Origin: Chryseobacterium defluvii
GTDB taxonomy: Bacteria; Bacteroidota; Bacteroidia; Flavobacteriales; Weeksellaceae
DNA: 64,000 nucleotides
Direction: 5' to 3'
Assembly (NCBI RefSeq): GCF_014204415.1
Contig: NZ_JACHLE010000002.1
Coordinates: 310,001 to 374,000 of the forward strand
In this document: in pieces, positions 9,598-17,884 of the stretch
How positions within the stretch are numbered: the stretch's first letter is position 1
How the letters are laid out: each line of letters starts with the position of its first letter
Position numbers and translations under genes: made by a program
The notes under the pieces: generated by a model
What the model was told of the DNA's origin: nothing
Seen by the model: the letters and a program-made list of their open reading frames with translations, nothing else
Database searches by the model: none

Positions 9598-11121
9598 ATG
9601 AAAAAAATATTTTTGCTGGCATTCGGATTGGTTCAGGCTTTGTACTTTTCCCAAACTCAGGATCTGGCGGCACTGGCTTCCGGGGAATATGTGGGAATGA
9701 ATGCCTTATTCGATGATAAGGACAATCTTTACGGATATGTTTCTCTCTATTCTTACGGAAAATCCGGCGATAAGACCAAAAAATTCGAATATGTGATACT
9801 GGACAAGAACCTCAACCCTGTTGCCAATAAGGAATTTGAAGGCGATATTACTGCGGGTTCTTATCTGGGATATGTAGATTTTAGAAAGAAGATCATACTC
9901 CGCCCCAGCTCCATGGATTATTCCCATGTCAAGTCCAGTGAGCTTTTTACGCCCCGTTCTATGGAAATTGATCCTGCCAGCAATAATATCCGGCAAAAGG
10001 CCTATTATGACTATGAAAACGGCACTTTTAAAGAGATCAGCCAGCCTAAAAACTGGAAAGAATCCCGGAAAGAAAATAAGGAGGAGAAAAAAGCAAAAGG
10101 CTACAATTACTATTCTACCGTTTTCGAGATCAAGGAAGGAGGTTTTCTGGCGCTTGAGCTTCACGACTATGGTAAATATGTGAATAATAATTCCCTGATC
10201 AAGTTTGATGAAAATAAGAATGAAGTATGGAGATACCGGTACAATACCAATGGTGATAAGAAGAACAGTGAAGAAATCACCGTGGTGGAAAAGGATGACA
10301 AGTACATCTATTGTATTGCTCTGAAAAAGAATGATGACAAGAAAGCATTCAGCCTGCTGGTTTTAGATATGGCGACCGGGAAAGAAGTTGTTACCAAGCC
10401 TGTTTCCGGACTTTCTGATGATACACTGGATAATATTACTTCTTTTTCTTCTACTACAAGAAGCTTAGATAACGATAAGACATTCGATGATAAGATCGTG
10501 ATGCTGGGAAGGAATTTTGAAAATAAGCAGGGAATAGGTTTCGCCAGGATGATCATTGATAAGAATACTTTCGAGGTCACCACCAATAAGTTCAATTATG
10601 TGCCGGACCTGTCTTCTTATATTCCGAAAATTGACCAGTTCGGATATGTGGAAAAGAACTATCACCTGCAGCCCCGCGATGTATTCTTCCTGAAAGACGG
10701 AAGTGTAGGGATCCTGCTTGAAAAATATAAAATAGACTTCAACTACGGGGTATCCAAAACTACAGATTTAGTTTACGTTTTTACCGATAAGGATTTTAAA
10801 GTAAAGGGAACTAAAATTTTCGCTAAAGAAAAATCATTAGCTACCAGCGACTACCTGTTTTCACAGTATATCAATGACGGAAATGATGTGGTATTCTTCT
10901 ACAGAGACCTGCAAAAAGATAAGGAAACCAAAGAAAAGAACTGGAAACTATTTATCAATACTCTTATCAATGGTACATTCAAACAGGAAATAGTTCCTAT
11001 TTCTGAAAAAGATTCGTATTCAGTGATCCCATATGTCGGAAAAGAAGGATATATCCTGCTGAGAGAGATCAATGAGAAGGAGAAATTCAATAAGATCCGT
11101 CTGGAAAGACTTAATTACTAA
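9598..11121 (+). CDS. Exported protein of unknown function, paralogue B of a tandem pair
   Basis: 507 residues with signal peptide (MKKIFLLAFGLVQALYFSQ). It is clearly homologous to the preceding gene: matching D-L-A-x-L-A-S-G-E-Y at the mature N terminus, a shared V-F-F-Y-R/G-D-L segment, shared F-I-N-G-x-F-K-Q-E-I blocks, and an identical last 15 residues. The two genes arose by tandem duplication and have since diverged considerably. The 41-bp gap holds no terminator, so they are likely co-transcribed. Function unknown. Confidence 0.72.
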   Translation: MKKIFLLAFGLVQALYFSQTQDLAALASGEYVGMNALFDDKDNLYGYVSLYSYGKSGDKTKKFEYVILDKNLNPVANKEFEGDITAGSYLGYVDFRKKIILRPSSMDYSHVKSSELFTPRSMEIDPASNNIRQKAYYDYENGTFKEISQPKNWKESRKENKEEKKAKGYNYYSTVFEIKEGGFLALELHDYGKYVNNNSLIKFDENKNEVWRYRYNTNGDKKNSEEITVVEKDDKYIYCIALKKNDDKKAFSLLVLDMATGKEVVTKPVSGLSDDTLDNITSFSSTTRSLDNDKTFDDKIVMLGRNFENKQGIGFARMIIDKNTFEVTTNKFNYVPDLSSYIPKIDQFGYVEKNYHLQPRDVFFLKDGSVGILLEKYKIDFNYGVSKTTDLVYVFTDKDFKVKGTKIFAKEKSLATSDYLFSQYINDGNDVVFFYRDLQKDKETKEKNWKLFINTLINGTFKQEIVPISEKDSYSVIPYVGKEGYILLREINEKEKFNKIRLERLNY

Positions 11122-11129
11122 AGAAAACA

Positions 11130-11254
11130 GACTGTCTCAAGGTCAAAAAAACGGAAATTGTCATTCTGAGCCTGTCGAAGAATCTTTGAGAATCAATCGT
11201 TCGAGATTCTTCACTCCATTTCATTTCGTTCAGAATGACACTTTTGAGGCAGTC
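11130..11254. repeat. Interspersed palindromic repeat with nested inverted repeats
   Basis: The inner arms TGTCATTCTGA (11159-11169) and TCAGAATGACA (11230-11240) are perfectly inverted. Further inside lie GAAGAATCT and AGATTCTTC. An outer pair GACTGTCTCAA (11130-11140) and TTGAGGCAGTC (11244-11254) is inverted with one mismatch. I recall this TGTCATTCTGAG-type unit as a common dispersed repeat in Chryseobacterium and relatives. It lies between convergent genes, may act as a terminator, and reaches into the 3' end of the M48 gene. Confidence 0.75.
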
Positions 11255-12552
11255 ACTTCCTTATTTTGATAATAATCCGCGATATTCTTAATTTCATCCA
11301 GGTTCAGGTTCCACATAAAACTCAGGAATTGCTGATAGCTTTCACTCTGATCCTTAGGCTCTACCCGATCTAGGTACCTGTTAAGATTATAATTTTTCCG
11401 GGCTTCATATATTTTTGTGAAAAATTTTCCCAGCCAGCTTTTATAATATTTTTCATCTTCTCCATCCTGCAAAAACTGTAAGGAAACATAGATCCCCAAT
11501 CCATAATCTTCAGAATGATAATAGTTGGGTAAAATCTCCATTCTCGCGGCCTTTTTTAATGCCAGATAAGTATCGGAAGGCTTCAGAGGTTCTTCCGGCT
11601 GATTAAGCTCAGGAAAGATCTTCTTCAGTTTTTCAATTCTTTTAGCCATCTCCGGATGGGATGCCAGAGAATCCTGGCTGAGCTTTTCTTTATACAGCCC
11701 ATAATTATAGAGTGAAAAATCTTCCTTTTTCAGCCATTGGTCTTTAAAAGGCTGTTTCGGAAGCTCAAAAAATTTCTTATAGGTTTCCACTTTAAGCTTT
11801 CTCGGAGAAATGGTATCAAAATCCTGAAGCCTTTTTAAGGTATTGATAAATTCGTTTTTCTTAAAATCACCATTTTTAAAAATGACATACCCCAGAGAAT
11901 CAGCTTCCATTTCCTGTTGCCTTTTTTCCGCTCCCTTTTTATACATCCGATTTTTAAGGATATCAAAGGCCTTCTGATTAGAATTCTCTCCGGTTCCCTT
12001 TAAGCTTCTGACCGTAAGTTTATCCGATTTGTTATTCTCCACCATTCCCACGAAGAGCTTCAAAGAATGTTCTTCTATCTTGTGTCCCAGCTCATGGGCA
12101 ATTACCGCTGCGATTTCCTCTTCATTGCTCAGCCAGCTGAAAAGGCCCATATTGATGACAAACGTACCATCTAAAAGACAGTATGCATTCGGTGTATTAT
12201 CTCTCGCAATCAGGATCTTCAAATCTTTCGGGATCTGGGGATTGTTTTTCTTTAAACGCTGTATGAGTAATTTCACATTTTCATCAAAAGCGGATTTGAA
12301 AATAAAATCTTTGTTCTTTACCTGCTTTTCAAAATCGGTCCCGAATTCTTTATAGATCATCGATAATTCGAAGCCTGATTTCCCGGAATACTGTGATCTT
12401 AGTTTCTTTACGAATAAATCATTATTAATAGCAAAGGTTTTCAAAAAATCTTTTCTCTGCAGATAATCCGCAGTGTCTATTGTCACAAAATCCTGTCCGG
12501 AACAAATTGCGGAAAACAGCAATAACAGAGTCCCGATAATTCTTAAAACCAT
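11230..12552 (-). CDS. M48 family zinc metalloprotease, exported
   Basis: 440 residues with signal peptide (MVLRIIGTLLLLFSAICSGQ). The zinc-binding H-E-L-G-H lies in A-V-I-A-H-E-L-G-H-K-I-E-E-H-S, with the downstream Glu ligand in E-M-E-A-D-S-L-G-Y, as in M48 proteins (HtpX/BepA-like group). An exported soluble M48 enzyme in Bacteroidota is likely to work in envelope protein quality control, but the substrate is unknown. The stop codon falls inside the left edge of the inverted arm of the palindromic repeat, so the last residues are encoded by the repeat. This suggests the C terminus was altered when the repeat arrived. Confidence 0.88.
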   Translation of the reverse strand: MVLRIIGTLLLLFSAICSGQDFVTIDTADYLQRKDFLKTFAINNDLFVKKLRSQYSGKSGFELSMIYKEFGTDFEKQVKNKDFIFKSAFDENVKLLIQRLKKNNPQIPKDLKILIARDNTPNAYCLLDGTFVINMGLFSWLSNEEEIAAVIAHELGHKIEEHSLKLFVGMVENNKSDKLTVRSLKGTGENSNQKAFDILKNRMYKKGAEKRQQEMEADSLGYVIFKNGDFKKNEFINTLKRLQDFDTISPRKLKVETYKKFFELPKQPFKDQWLKKEDFSLYNYGLYKEKLSQDSLASHPEMAKRIEKLKKIFPELNQPEEPLKPSDTYLALKKAARMEILPNYYHSEDYGLGIYVSLQFLQDGEDEKYYKSWLGKFFTKIYEARKNYNLNRYLDRVEPKDQSESYQQFLSFMWNLNLDEIKNIADYYQNKEVTASKVSF

Positions 12553-12624
12553 GTCTTTTTCATCAAATAATCACAAAAATAGCTTATTTAATTCTTCATT
12601 TAAATTTTCTTATCAATTTTATTC

Positions 12625-12632
12625 TAAATTTG
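12625..12632 (+). promoter_or_regulatory. Probable -7 element before the serine hydrolase
   Basis: TAAATTTG matches TANNTTTG and lies 20 bp before the chosen start at 12653. This also argues against a start further upstream. No convincing -33 TTG. Confidence 0.45.
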
Positions 12633-12652
12633 TTTCAAGTCCAATTTTTATA

Positions 12653-13786
12653 ATGGAAATATTAAAATACATCATCGGAGGCACGGCAGCCACGGTTGCC
12701 CTTACCTATTTTTTGGGATATGGCTATCTGTTTAACGGAATTTCCAAAACCTATCTGAAAGGAAAGTCAAGTGCCAATATTGATGACGGGAAATTTTTCT
12801 CTGCCAACCCCATCACTTCAGGAAGCCCCAAACCCTGGGAAGAAGCTCCGGAGTATAACAAAAAAGACCTTCCGAAGATCTTGGCAGACGATCTCATTCA
12901 CTCCCATACCGCCTCGTTTCTTGTTGTGAAAAACGGAAAATTAGTTCACGAGCAATATTGGAACGGCTATAACCGGCATTCCAGAACCAATTCTTTTTCC
13001 ATGGCCAAGGCCGTTACCGTAATGCTCCTGGGAAAAGCTCTTGAGGAAGGAAAAATAAAAAGTATCGATGAAAAATTCTCTGAATTCTTTCATGCTTTCA
13101 CCGGGCAAGCATTCGGGAAAAACCTGACCCTGAAAAATTTGGCTCAAATGGAGGCAGGCCTGAACTGGGACGAAAATTATAAAAACCCGTTTCTGCCCAA
13201 TGCCAGAGCATACTACGGAAACAGCCTTATCAAAGCATTGTTTTCAAGAAAATTCAAGGAAGAACCGGGCACGAGGTTTGAATACCAGAGCGGCTCCACC
13301 CAATTGTTGGGATTTGCCATAAAAAAAGCGGTTGGTCAGACGCTGGCAAGCTATTTATCTGAAAAATTCTGGACTCCTCTGGGAATGGAGCAAGATGCAG
13401 ACTGGAGCACAGATGAAAGCGGAATGGAAAAAACTTATTGCTGCATTCATTCCAATGCGAGGGATTTTGCCAAACTCGGCCAGCTATTTTTAGACGATGG
13501 AAAAGCCGGCGACCAGCAGATCCTGAATCAGGAGTTCATTGAACAAATGCGGACCCCGACTCAAAAATCTGAAGAAATTTATGGCATGGGGCTTTGGATC
13601 AATAATGACGCTCCTGTTAAGCATTATTATTTCTTAGGGTTACAAGGCCAGTATATTATCATGGTTCCGGAACATCAAATGGTTATTGTAAGAACAGGAA
13701 GCTATAATAATCTCCCTAAAAATGACAGGGGAAGACCGGATCAGGTGAGGTTTCTGGTGAATGAAACCGTACAACTATTTCAATAA
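12653..13786 (+). CDS. Serine hydrolase of the beta-lactamase/EstB-like family, membrane anchored
   Basis: 377 residues. It begins with a single hydrophobic segment (MEILKYIIGGTAATVALTYFLGYGYLF) that acts as signal anchor. The nucleophile motif SxxK is visible as S-M-A-K in N-S-F-S-M-A-K-A-V-T, the tyrosine motif as Y-Q-S-G, and a glycine-rich L-G-L-Q-G-Q-Y replaces the HxG/KTG element. This combination is common in esterase and 6-aminohexanoate-dimer-hydrolase-like members rather than true beta-lactamases. The start was chosen at the signal anchor and just after a -7 box. The gene 9 bp downstream is probably in the same operon. Confidence 0.86.
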   Translation: MEILKYIIGGTAATVALTYFLGYGYLFNGISKTYLKGKSSANIDDGKFFSANPITSGSPKPWEEAPEYNKKDLPKILADDLIHSHTASFLVVKNGKLVHEQYWNGYNRHSRTNSFSMAKAVTVMLLGKALEEGKIKSIDEKFSEFFHAFTGQAFGKNLTLKNLAQMEAGLNWDENYKNPFLPNARAYYGNSLIKALFSRKFKEEPGTRFEYQSGSTQLLGFAIKKAVGQTLASYLSEKFWTPLGMEQDADWSTDESGMEKTYCCIHSNARDFAKLGQLFLDDGKAGDQQILNQEFIEQMRTPTQKSEEIYGMGLWINNDAPVKHYYFLGLQGQYIIMVPEHQMVIVRTGSYNNLPKNDRGRPDQVRFLVNETVQLFQ

Positions 13787-13795
13787 AGAAGGATT

Positions 13796-14407
13796 ATGGA
13801 AAAATACAGCTCAAAAATAGACGCTTATATTGAAAGGTCTCAGGATTTTGCCAAGCCGATCTTACAATACATCAGGGAAACCATCCATGAATTCTGCCCC
13901 GATACGGAGGAAACGATGAAATGGAGCCTTCCCCATTTTACCTATAACGGAAAAAACCTGTGTGCAATGGCTTCTTTCAAGCAGCACTGTACTTTCGGCT
14001 TCTGGCTGGAAAAAGAGATGAAAACCATGCAGGAGATTACCCGGGACATTGAAAAAACTTCAATGTTCAGCTTAGGAAAGATCACAAAAATTGAAGACCT
14101 TCCTTCGAAACCTCAGCTGAAAAAAGCCATTATGGAAGCTATGGAGTTATCGGATATGGGAGTCACTATAAAAAAAGCACCTCCTTCCAAAACCGAAGCG
14201 GAAATTCCGGACTATTTTCAGGAAGCTTTGAAAGAAAACAAAAATGCTCTTGCCGTTTTTGAAAAAGGATCGCCTTCCTTTAGAAAAGAGTATATCATGT
14301 GGATCACTGAAGCCAAAACAGAGGCCACCCGAACCAAAAGAATGGAGCAAGCCTTAGAATGGATCTCTGAAGGCAAAGGCAGGAACTGGAAATACGAAAA
14401 AAAATAA
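13796..14407 (+). CDS. DUF1801 / YdeI-OmpD-associated family protein
   Basis: 203 residues, cytoplasmic. The N-terminal part (DAYIERSQDFAKPILQYIRE, E-E-T-M-K-W-S-L-P-H-F) matches DUF1801. The C-terminal part (Y-F-Q-E-A-L, W-I-T-E-A-K-T-E-A-T-R-x-K-R) matches the YdeI/OmdA bacteriocin-protection-like domain. Biochemical role is not known. The gap to the preceding hydrolase is 9 bp and to the following regulator 10 bp, consistent with one operon. Confidence 0.82.
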   Translation: MEKYSSKIDAYIERSQDFAKPILQYIRETIHEFCPDTEETMKWSLPHFTYNGKNLCAMASFKQHCTFGFWLEKEMKTMQEITRDIEKTSMFSLGKITKIEDLPSKPQLKKAIMEAMELSDMGVTIKKAPPSKTEAEIPDYFQEALKENKNALAVFEKGSPSFRKEYIMWITEAKTEATRTKRMEQALEWISEGKGRNWKYEKK

Positions 14408-14417
14408 ATTCTTTGCA

Positions 14418-15971
14418 ATGAAGAAAAAACTCATTTTCTTTTTCTTCTTAATGATCTCAATGCCTGCACTTTCTCAATCTTTTGATTTTGAGAGCAGGTA
14501 CAAATATGCCCGGATTCTTTCCTCAAAAAATCCTGACAGCTCAGAAATTGTTCTGAACCATATCATTGAAGCTGCACAGAAAGAAAACCAGCCAAAGTAT
14601 TTAGCAAAAGCTTATTATCTGAAATCATATAACAGCTATTTAAGATCTGATGCAAAAAGCTCTCTTAATTTCGCAGAAAAAGCATTACACATAGCGGATC
14701 AAAATGATTATGCGATCGGCAAGGCACTGGCATACAGGATGCAGGGAACACAGTATGCAAAACTGGGATTGCTGAAAGAAGCTTCACAAAGTCTTAATAA
14801 TGCCATTTCTGAAGTAGCAGAAGATCATACGGATGAAGGGCATGAACTGAAAGGAATGATCTACAATTCTTTCCTGATATTCCTGAATACCGAAGAATAT
14901 GGTAAAAAAGAATATTATTCTACCCACGCGATACAGGAATTTCAGAAAATAAAAAATGCGACGAGAAGAAATGAGCTTCTGGTTTCAGCCTATACCAATA
15001 TAGGATATATTTTATCTGAGGTAAAAAAGTTCGACCAGTCCAAGTCCTATTTCAGGAAAGCACTTGCCCTGGTAGGGAATGAAAATTATTATCTTAAATC
15101 CAGTATCCTTCATGATATAGGCTACTCATTCTCTGAACAGGATAAGCCGGACAGTGCGGTATCTTATTTCCGGAAAGCTTTAAAAATAGCCGAAGCATAT
15201 GGCTTTAACGAAAAGAAAATAGAGATCACCAAAAATCTGGAAAAAGCATATGAAAAGCTGAATGACGCAGGTAATTCCCAAAAATACAAGCTGAAGCATC
15301 TTGAACTGAAAGACAGCGTAGCTTATAATCAGAAAATGGCGGTGAATGAAACCCTGTCTGCAAAAGAGAAGAATTTTGACCAGAAACTTAATGATAGCTA
15401 TACGATTTCCAAAGGCTTGATAGTGGTTTGCATCGCTTTAGTGGGTCTCTTGGCCATCATTAGCTTCCTGATCATCCGCATCAGAAAAAAACATAAGGAA
15501 AAAGTGAGTGAAATTTACATAAAGGGGATCACGCCGGTTTCTTATGAAGAGGATCCTCAGGAATCTGCGGAAGATAAAACCAATGGAAATAATAGTTCTT
15601 CTGCGGTAAAAATTTCTCCTGAAGCAGAGGAAAATATTCTGGCCGGTTTAAAAATATTCGAAGAAAACCTTCATTTTAACAGCAAAAATATTACGCATTA
15701 CAATTTAGCGACTAAGCTGAATGTGAATACCAAATACCTCTCTGCTGTTATAAGGAAACATAAGAACTTTAACTTCAACCAATACATCAATTACCTACGT
15801 ATTAATTATATCGTTGACCAGCTTAAAAATGATCCGGAATACAGGAAATATAAGATCAACCACCTTGCTGAAATCACAGGATATTCATCTCATAGCGCTT
15901 TTTCCCTTGAATTTAAAAAAATTGTGGGTATGCATCCTTCTGCTTTTATAAAAGCCTTAAAAGATATCTAA
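14418..15971 (+). CDS. Membrane-bound TPR/AraC-type transcriptional regulator
   Basis: 517 residues. Order of parts: signal peptide (residues 1-20, ending ALSQ), tetratricopeptide repeats over roughly residues 40-310 (for example A-L-A-Y-R-M-Q-G-T-Q-Y-A-K-L-G and A-V-S-Y-F-R-K-A-L-K-I-A), one transmembrane helix near 332-355 (GLIVVCIALVGLLAIISFLI), a basic linker, and an AraC-type double HTH near 430-517 (L-A-T-K-L-N-V-N-T-K-Y-L-S, A-E-I-T-G-Y-S-S-H-S-A-F). This layout is characteristic of Bacteroidota one-component sensors with a periplasmic TPR input and a cytoplasmic DNA-binding output. The input signal and targets are unknown. Confidence 0.88.
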   Translation: MKKKLIFFFFLMISMPALSQSFDFESRYKYARILSSKNPDSSEIVLNHIIEAAQKENQPKYLAKAYYLKSYNSYLRSDAKSSLNFAEKALHIADQNDYAIGKALAYRMQGTQYAKLGLLKEASQSLNNAISEVAEDHTDEGHELKGMIYNSFLIFLNTEEYGKKEYYSTHAIQEFQKIKNATRRNELLVSAYTNIGYILSEVKKFDQSKSYFRKALALVGNENYYLKSSILHDIGYSFSEQDKPDSAVSYFRKALKIAEAYGFNEKKIEITKNLEKAYEKLNDAGNSQKYKLKHLELKDSVAYNQKMAVNETLSAKEKNFDQKLNDSYTISKGLIVVCIALVGLLAIISFLIIRIRKKHKEKVSEIYIKGITPVSYEEDPQESAEDKTNGNNSSSAVKISPEAEENILAGLKIFEENLHFNSKNITHYNLATKLNVNTKYLSAVIRKHKNFNFNQYINYLRINYIVDQLKNDPEYRKYKINHLAEITGYSSHSAFSLEFKKIVGMHPSAFIKALKDI

Positions 15972-16118
15972 TGTGTAAGATCACTTTAAAACATTATACC
16001 CCCTACTATTAAGAAAAAGCCATTTGCTTATTACATTAATCCACAAAAAAGGCCTTAACTTCTCTCCTGCATTCAAATATATACATACGCATTGGGGAAT
16101 TTCCCGCACCATGCGAGA

Positions 16119-17396
16119 TCAATGAAATCTGAAATTAGCTTCCGGCAATGTGTTATTTTTGAGAAAAGCTTCATATTCCGGAGACAGTCTGGTACGTCCA
16201 AAAGTATTTTTCCCGCTCATACTTCCCAGCCGGACCTTATCTTTTCCAAACTTTTTATTGAGGCTATCCATCGCTTTCATAACAGGCAGGTGCTGATTCT
16301 GGATGTCTTCTTCAAACAGATTAATCAGCCTTTCATTTTCAGGAACAAAATCGTTCACCATAACACCTGCTCTTTTATAATGATAGCCATCCTTATAGAT
16401 GGCCTCAAAAAGCTGGTTGACCACCCTTCCGATAATAATGGACGAATTGGTAGGATTGGGCAGGATCTGTGTAACGGCTTTTTTATATTCGGGAAGATCT
16501 TTCCGGAAGCGGTTGGTCTGTACAAAAACCGTAACTATTTTACAGCAGGTATTTTGTTTTCGCAATCTTTCCGAGCAGTACATGCCAAAGGTTTCCACGC
16601 GTTCTCTTACTTCTTCTTTTTCAGTAAGCATTTCCATAAAACTCCGGGTCACTGCAATAGATTTTTTGGGAGCCGGTGCTTCCAGTTCCAACTGGCGGAT
16701 TCCTTTCAGCTCGTTGATCATTCTCACCCCATGAATTCCCATGAGCTTGCGAACCCATATTTCCGGCTTTTGAAGAAGATCCCAGGCTTTGTAAACTCCA
16801 TTGTCCCGCATTTTTACGCCTAATTTCCTTCCAATTCCCCAAACATTTTCTATATCAAGCCACTTCAGAGCTTTTTCAATTTTTTCTGCAGTATTCAGGA
16901 TATAGACTCCTTCAAATTTTTCAGGATAGAGCTTCACGATCCTGTTCGCCACCTTACACAGAGTTTTCGTAGGAGCAATTCCTATACTTACAGGGATTTC
17001 AGCCTCATTCCTGATCCTGTTTCGGATCCCGAGACAATATTCATATATATTAATGTATTTAAAACTGCTCAGATCGAGGAAAAGCTCATCAATGCTGTAC
17101 ACCTCAAAATCCGTCTTATCCACATAGGAAGTTGAAATTTTAATAACCTCCTGACTTTTAACGTTATAATATTCAAATTTGGCAGAAAAACTCTTTACAT
17201 CATGTTTTTTAAAAAGATCTTTATATTTGAATGCCGGTGCTCCCATAGGAATACCAAGTGCCTGTGCTTCTCTGCTTCTGGACACGACACATCCGTCGTT
17301 ATTGGATAGTACTACAACAGGCTTATCCTCCAGCGAAGGGTTTAGAATCCTCTCACAGGAGACAAAAAAATTATTGCAGTCTACTAAGGCATACAT
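16119..17396 (-). CDS. umuC: Y-family DNA polymerase (UmuC/Pol V-like)
   Basis: 425 residues. Translesion polymerase: the N terminus [13 protein letters not shown] carries the first catalytic Asp, and [10 protein letters not shown] the second Asp-Glu pair. [16 protein letters not shown] is the usual fingers/palm segment. The length and C-terminal DUF4113-like tail (S-P-E-Y) fit UmuC rather than DinB. No umuD (S24 peptidase) gene is adjacent. A minus-strand -7 box TAATTTTG lies at 17427-17420. The upstream region is duplicated about 3.5 kb away, at the start of the toxin island. This polymerase is normally part of a DNA-damage response. Confidence 0.93.
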   Translation of the reverse strand: MYALVDCNNFFVSCERILNPSLEDKPVVVLSNNDGCVVSRSREAQALGIPMGAPAFKYKDLFKKHDVKSFSAKFEYYNVKSQEVIKISTSYVDKTDFEVYSIDELFLDLSSFKYINIYEYCLGIRNRIRNEAEIPVSIGIAPTKTLCKVANRIVKLYPEKFEGVYILNTAEKIEKALKWLDIENVWGIGRKLGVKMRDNGVYKAWDLLQKPEIWVRKLMGIHGVRMINELKGIRQLELEAPAPKKSIAVTRSFMEMLTEKEEVRERVETFGMYCSERLRKQNTCCKIVTVFVQTNRFRKDLPEYKKAVTQILPNPTNSSIIIGRVVNQLFEAIYKDGYHYKRAGVMVNDFVPENERLINLFEEDIQNQHLPVMKAMDSLNKKFGKDKVRLGSMSGKNTFGRTRLSPEYEAFLKNNTLPEANFRFH

Positions 17397-17884
17397 GATA
17401 AGGTAAAAGATTTCAGTAACAAAATTATGACTTTTAGAATTGAAAATTATATTTAATTATAATTTTAACACCAAACACAATGTATTGATTTACAACTGCT
17501 TAATCTATTTAAAACATCTAAAGCTTTGTCATGAATATGATTATAAATTTTCTATGTCAGATCATTAAAATCCGAAATGCATAAGTGTTGTTGAAATAAA
17601 AAATATAGACTAGGATAGATAGGCATCTCCATATATTAATTCATAGTTTCCTACAAAAGGTCTTCTTACTTCTTTGCACGGGATTTTCAAAGTAAAAAAG
17701 GGGTTCAATTACCTTCAGTGAATCCTATTTCGTATTCCTGGAAGGAGTTACAAAACATCAAAGAACATATATTGCAACAATGAATGTTACTATACCTGAC
17801 ATTTTCATCTGCCAGCATGAATTAGCAATTTTTTGTAAGTTTGCATCCAATTAAAAACATTCTTGAAACTATTAAACTAAAACT
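17397..17884. other. Intergenic region with umuC promoter and degenerate island-type operator
   Basis: The first 140 bp align with 20868-21011 (see there). They include CAAAATTATGACTTT over the umuC -7 box, the block ATTGATTTACA, and at about 17515-17531 a decayed relative of the island operator (CATCTAAAGCTTTGTCA) with no intact TTTG -7 box at the expected distance. The remaining 300 bp show no gene that I can support; a -7 box for the downstream gene lies at 17836-17843. Confidence 0.6.
17836..17843 (+). promoter_or_regulatory. Probable -7 element of the T9SS protein gene
   Basis: TAAGTTTG fits TANNTTTG and lies 41 bp before the start at 17885. A clear -33 is not seen. Confidence 0.45.

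Noticed and set aside
16092..16823. 243-codon open frame antisense to umuC
   Set aside because: Opposite to conserved Y-family polymerase motifs, with no recognisable domain.
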